Of a stretch of DNA of 64,000 nt, positions 61,506 to 64,000 are shown piece by piece; position 1 is the stretch's first letter, and each line of letters begins with the position of its first letter. Origin of the DNA: DASXAI01 sp963798445 (GTDB lineage: Bacteria; Actinomycetota; Acidimicrobiia; Acidimicrobiales; Ilumatobacteraceae); the NCBI GenBank assembly GCA_963798445.1, contig CAWCTH010000002.1, positions 682,001-746,000 on the forward strand. The letters run 5' to 3'. The position numbers and the translations under genes are program-made. The notes under the pieces were generated by a model. That model was not told the origin of the DNA. It did not search any database and was given only the letters and a program-made list of their open reading frames with translations.

Positions 61506-62619
61506 TCAGAAGGTTACGTGCACCACGTTCGACTCCCGGCGCCGGCGAGCTTCGGTGAGCTGGCGGTCGAACTCCTGGGCGATGGCCTCGTCGAGCTCGG
61601 GGAACAGGTGCCCGTAGCGGTCGAGCGTGATCGTGATCGACGCATGGCCCATCCGCGCCTGGATCGCCTTCGGGTGAGCACCGGACGCGATCGACAAGGC
61701 GACGCTGGTGTGGCGGAGGTCGTGGAACCGGCACGACAGCCCGGCCTCGCGCAGGGCTCGGCCGAAGTGGTGGCCCCGGAAGCTCGACGACGACAGCGGG
61801 TGGCCGGCGGCGTTCGGGAACACGAGGCCGTCCGGGCCCGGGCTGCGCGAACCGCTCGATGTGGTCGCGCAGGACGTCGGTCGTGAACGCCGACGTCGTG
61901 ATGGAGCGCACGCCGGCGGTCGTCTTCGGCGGCTGCCGGATCCACGACCGGTCCTCGAGCTGCGTCAGCTGCTCGGTGACGCGCACCTTCCCCCGCAGCA
62001 GATCGACGCGACCGCGGCGGAGCCCGACGAGCTCGCCCCAGCGCATGCCCGAGTCGACGGCGAGGTAGATCAGCGCCCGGAACCGCTCGTTGTGGGCCTC
62101 GGCGAGGCGCATCGCCTGATCCCAGTCGAGGAACACCATGTCCCGTCGCGGCACCCGGGGCGGGTCGACGCGGTCGCACGGGTTCCGCAGGAGCTTCTGC
62201 TTCTGCACGGCCACCGCAGCATCCGGCGCAGGATCCGGTAGTGGCGGTGGACCGACGAGGGCGCCAGGCCGGCCGCCAGTTCGTCGTTGAGCCAGTTCTC
62301 GATCTCGTCGGCCGGGAGGCGGCCGAGCCGGTAGGCGCCGAACCGCGGCAGGACGTACCGGTTGAGGTCGCGCCGGTACGTCTCCTGCGACTTCGGCGCC
62401 AGCCGCCGGCACAGCAGCAGGAACTCCTCGGCCCACTGCGCGAGGGGCTGGTCGGCCCCGCGCGGGTCGATCCAGTTGCCGCGCTCCTTCTCCGTCTCGC
62501 ATCTCCCGGACGAAGCGCTCGGCGTCGGCCTTGCGGGTGAACGTCTTGGAGTGCGCCCGCCCGAGCGGGTCCCGGTAGCGGGCGCGGTACTTGCCGCTGC
62601 GCTGCTCGACGAAGCCCAT
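61506..62619 (-). pseudogene. int: Tyrosine integrase, frameshifted
   Basis: Phage/island-type integrase adjacent to tRNA-Cys. N-terminal arm-binding part MGFVEQRSGKYRARYRDPLGRAHSKTFTRKADAERFVREM in one frame, core-binding part WAEEFLLLCRRLAPKSQETYRRDLNRYVLPRFG in a second, catalytic part (DSGMRWGELVGLRRG, VTEQLTQLEDRSWIRQPPKT) back in the first, and the end with HDLRHTSVALSIASGAHPKAIQARMGHASITITLDRYGHL again in the second. All catalytic residues are there. Three indels separate the parts. It probably inserted the island at tRNA-Cys. Confidence 0.85.
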
Positions 62620-62815
62620 CTCACCCTCCTCCGGGACGCGTCCTGGACGCGGCAGGGTCCAAAAGGACGCGTTTTGGACGCGAAATCCTGGTCACCAGCG
62701 GACACTCGCGGTCACTACCGGACAGAACAAAAATAGCCATCTACCTGCGATGATAGCAGGCAGACGGCTGGAGGCGACGAGGGGAATCGAACCCCTGTAC
62801 AGGGCTTTGCAGGCC
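62620..62815. repeat. Direct repeat of the int-tRNA-Cys junction (right copy)
   Basis: Partner of 35604-35787. It includes the int upstream region, the hairpin CTACCTGC...GCAGGCAG (62737-62763 region) with a T-rich tract on the - strand that could end tRNA-Cys transcription, and the 3' half of tRNA-Cys. Confidence 0.85.
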
Positions 62816-62843
62816 CTTGCCTAAGCCACTCGGCCACGTCGCC
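62769..62843 (-). tRNA. tRNA-Cys (GCA)
   Basis: The - strand folds as a full cloverleaf: acceptor GGCGACG with CGTCGCC, D-arm GGCCGAGTGGCTTAGGC, anticodon arm with loop CTGCAAA (anticodon GCA), T-arm CAGGGGTTCGATTCCCCTC, and an encoded CCA. It serves as the attachment site of the island integrase. Confidence 0.95.
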
Positions 62844-62921
62844 AGAACCGCCAACCTTCGTCAGCGGCAGCCGGTCACCTTACCCGCCCCCTCCGCAGGG
62901 GGCGCCCCCACCAAGAAAACG

Positions 62922-63707
62922 CTACGGGCCGGGCACCGGCAGCACGGCCGCATCGCGCGCCGTGCGCACCGTGTTCGTGATCTGCAGCAACCCCAACTGG
63001 CTCATCACCACATCGGTGTTCGGACAGTCCCCGCCCGACGCGAACGTCAGCCGCACCGACGCCGGCCGGCGCACATCGCCCGCCGCCGTCTTGGCCTCGA
63101 AGTCCGACCACTGCACCACCGTCTGGGGGTGATCACAGGCCGCGAAGATCTCGGCCCACACCACGAAGCTCCCCAACCGGTCCCCCGGTGCGACGAGGTC
63201 CCGGATGAGCGATACCTGGCCGGACGCCAGATCCGTGATCGTGCCCCGCCAACCGCCCTCGACCCGCGCCACCCGGATCCGGTACGCCCCACCTTCGACC
63301 CACGGGAAGTCCCGCGTGTTCGGATCGTTCGGCGTGCTCGGCAATGGCGACGGCGTGCCTTCCAGGACCGAGCGGACATCGGCGATGTCGGCGTACCCAC
63401 CCCAGTTGACCGCCTTGCTGCCGGGATGACGCGGGTTCCACTGCAGCCCGATGTGGGCGGCGCCGTGCGTGCCCGTGTCGGAGATGAAGCTCGTCTGCAT
63501 CGCCCAGAAGTAGAGCCGGTCGGCCGCGGGCTGGCGCAGGACGGAGATCGTGGCCGCCACCTCGACGAGGGGCGCGCCACCGTCGATGCCCTGCCACCAC
63601 AGATGAAACGACGACACCCCGTGAGCGGGCTCCGACGTGGGCGCCGCCGACGGTCGTTTGACGCGCGCTAATTGCTGGCTCAACCAGTTGCGAATCGTGT
63701 CGAACAC
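62922..63707 (-). CDS. Uncharacterised protein, possibly of the DUF3472-like type
   Basis: 261 residues, no signal peptide at the start (MFDTIRNWLSQQLARVKRP). The middle contains many Trp and Gly residues (SFHLWWQG, LYFWAMQTSFISDTGTHGAAHIGLQWNP, NWGGYADI, AYRIRVARVEGGWRGTITD), indicating a beta-sandwich. The family is not certain. It is separated from tRNA-Cys by about 80 bases and belongs to the chromosome side of the island boundary. Confidence 0.6.
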   Translation of the reverse strand: MFDTIRNWLSQQLARVKRPSAAPTSEPAHGVSSFHLWWQGIDGGAPLVEVAATISVLRQPAADRLYFWAMQTSFISDTGTHGAAHIGLQWNPRHPGSKAVNWGGYADIADVRSVLEGTPSPLPSTPNDPNTRDFPWVEGGAYRIRVARVEGGWRGTITDLASGQVSLIRDLVAPGDRLGSFVVWAEIFAACDHPQTVVQWSDFEAKTAAGDVRRPASVRLTFASGGDCPNTDVVMSQLGLLQITNTVRTARDAAVLPVPGP

Positions 63708-63805
63708 TAGGTCCTGCGCTCCACCCTCTACCCCCTGCCTGGAGCCACAGTAGACCCTGGCTGGACGCCCAGTTGCCGGCTACCCACGCCCGTAGCCTCT
63801 CTCTC

Positions 63806-64000
63806 GTGACCCCTACGGCGCCCGATGCCACCCGCCGCCGCGGCGGGCGCTCCAAGAGACGCTCCAAGACAAGGAGTTGGGTCGGCGCGGTCACCACGGT
63901 CGTCCTCCTCGTGGCCGTGTTCGGCTTCCTCCTGCCGAAGCTGGCCGACTACAACGAGATCTGGGACAACCTCCAAGACCTCGACATGCGGGGCTGGGGC
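63806..64000 (+). CDS. LPG synthase-type membrane protein (3' end outside window)
   Basis: 65 codons from a GTG at 63806: a basic N-terminus (RRRGGRSKRRSKTRS) followed by a membrane segment VGAVTTVVLLVAVFGFLLPKLADY and NEIWDNLQDLDMRG. This is the start of the lysylphosphatidylglycerol synthase transmembrane family, in which FGFLLPKLADY-type segments form the first helix. The rest is cut by the window. Confidence 0.7.
   Translation, partial: MTPTAPDATRRRGGRSKRRSKTRSWVGAVTTVVLLVAVFGFLLPKLADYNEIWDNLQDLDMRGWG

Larger units (their letters stand above)
35788..62768. mobile_element. Putative tRNA-Cys-associated genomic island
   Basis: Bounded on the right by intact tRNA-Cys and on the left by its 3' fragment in direct repeat, with a broken tyrosine integrase just inside the right end. 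The content is typical of an island: several toxin-antitoxin modules, transposons, an IS remnant, duplications and broken metabolic genes. No replication or transfer genes are visible, so autonomous mobility is unlikely. The boundaries are inferred from the repeats. Confidence 0.6.

Noticed and set aside
1..64000. CRISPR arrays, phage structural genes, conjugation or replication genes
   Set aside because: No regular short repeats with spacers, and no capsid, terminase, relaxase or Rep-like proteins are visible.

Overview
The window is high-GC, dense DNA from an actinobacterium. Supporting signs are GTG/TTG starts, an F420-type luciferase-like oxidoreductase, a TIGR03086 (mycothiol-dependent/DinB-like) protein, AAA-ATPase regulators fused to class III nucleotide cyclases, and an LPG-synthase-type membrane protein. 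An acidimicrobial lineage (Ilumatobacter-like) is a plausible guess but is not proven by the sequence.

Left part (1-35.4 kb): mostly single-gene metabolic and detoxification functions. It starts with an FMN reductase cut by the window edge and a decayed IS30 transposase lying in strikingly base-biased DNA. Next come a GyrI-like protein, a large ATPase/cyclase regulator, and a two-gene unit of an unknown protein plus a DyP peroxidase. A nitroreductase, an LLM oxidoreductase, a MetE-like protein, Maf and an SDR follow. An ArsR-SRPBCC-DinB operon has two visible operator boxes; a hydantoinase and a PQ-loop membrane protein come after it. There are three RibD/DHFR-like reductases mixed with VOC and SnoaL proteins, a flavoprotein, a PNPOx/beta-lactamase pair (first copy of a 2 kb duplication), and a GNAT. 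The section ends with an orphan substrate-binding lipoprotein, an acyl-CoA dehydrogenase, a broken tryptophanase-type lyase, an SDR, an alcohol dehydrogenase-like oxidoreductase, a DUF1269 protein and an AlkZ/YcaQ-like winged-helix protein.

Right part (35.4-62.8 kb): this looks like an integrated island. An intact tRNA-Cys (62.8 kb) sits beside a broken tyrosine integrase. About 27 kb to the left the same arrangement recurs as a decayed copy: a 3' tRNA-Cys fragment, the same flanking sequence and the first codons of the same integrase. This suggests tandem use of one tRNA attachment site. The island carries toxin-antitoxin modules (two Phd/RelE, two HigBA-like of which one is damaged, RHH/Doc, HEPN/MNT and an MNT remnant), several with clear palindromic operators. 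It also holds frameshifted BadI- and BadH-like genes, a collagen-like surface protein, an IS3/helicase junction and the second copy of the PNPOx/beta-lactamase segment. In that copy the beta-lactamase is broken by a short insert that looks like part of a glycine riboswitch. Two nearly identical 2.9 kb transposons each encode two tyrosine recombinases, the longer with a duplicated N-terminal DNA-binding domain. A second ATPase/cyclase regulator has the opposite domain order to the one at 2.7 kb.

Right edge (62.8-64 kb): a conserved unknown protein and the start of a membrane protein. Single-nucleotide frameshifts recur through the accessory genes, while the longest ORFs are intact. Real decay is the likelier reading, but long-read sequencing error cannot be excluded from sequence alone.
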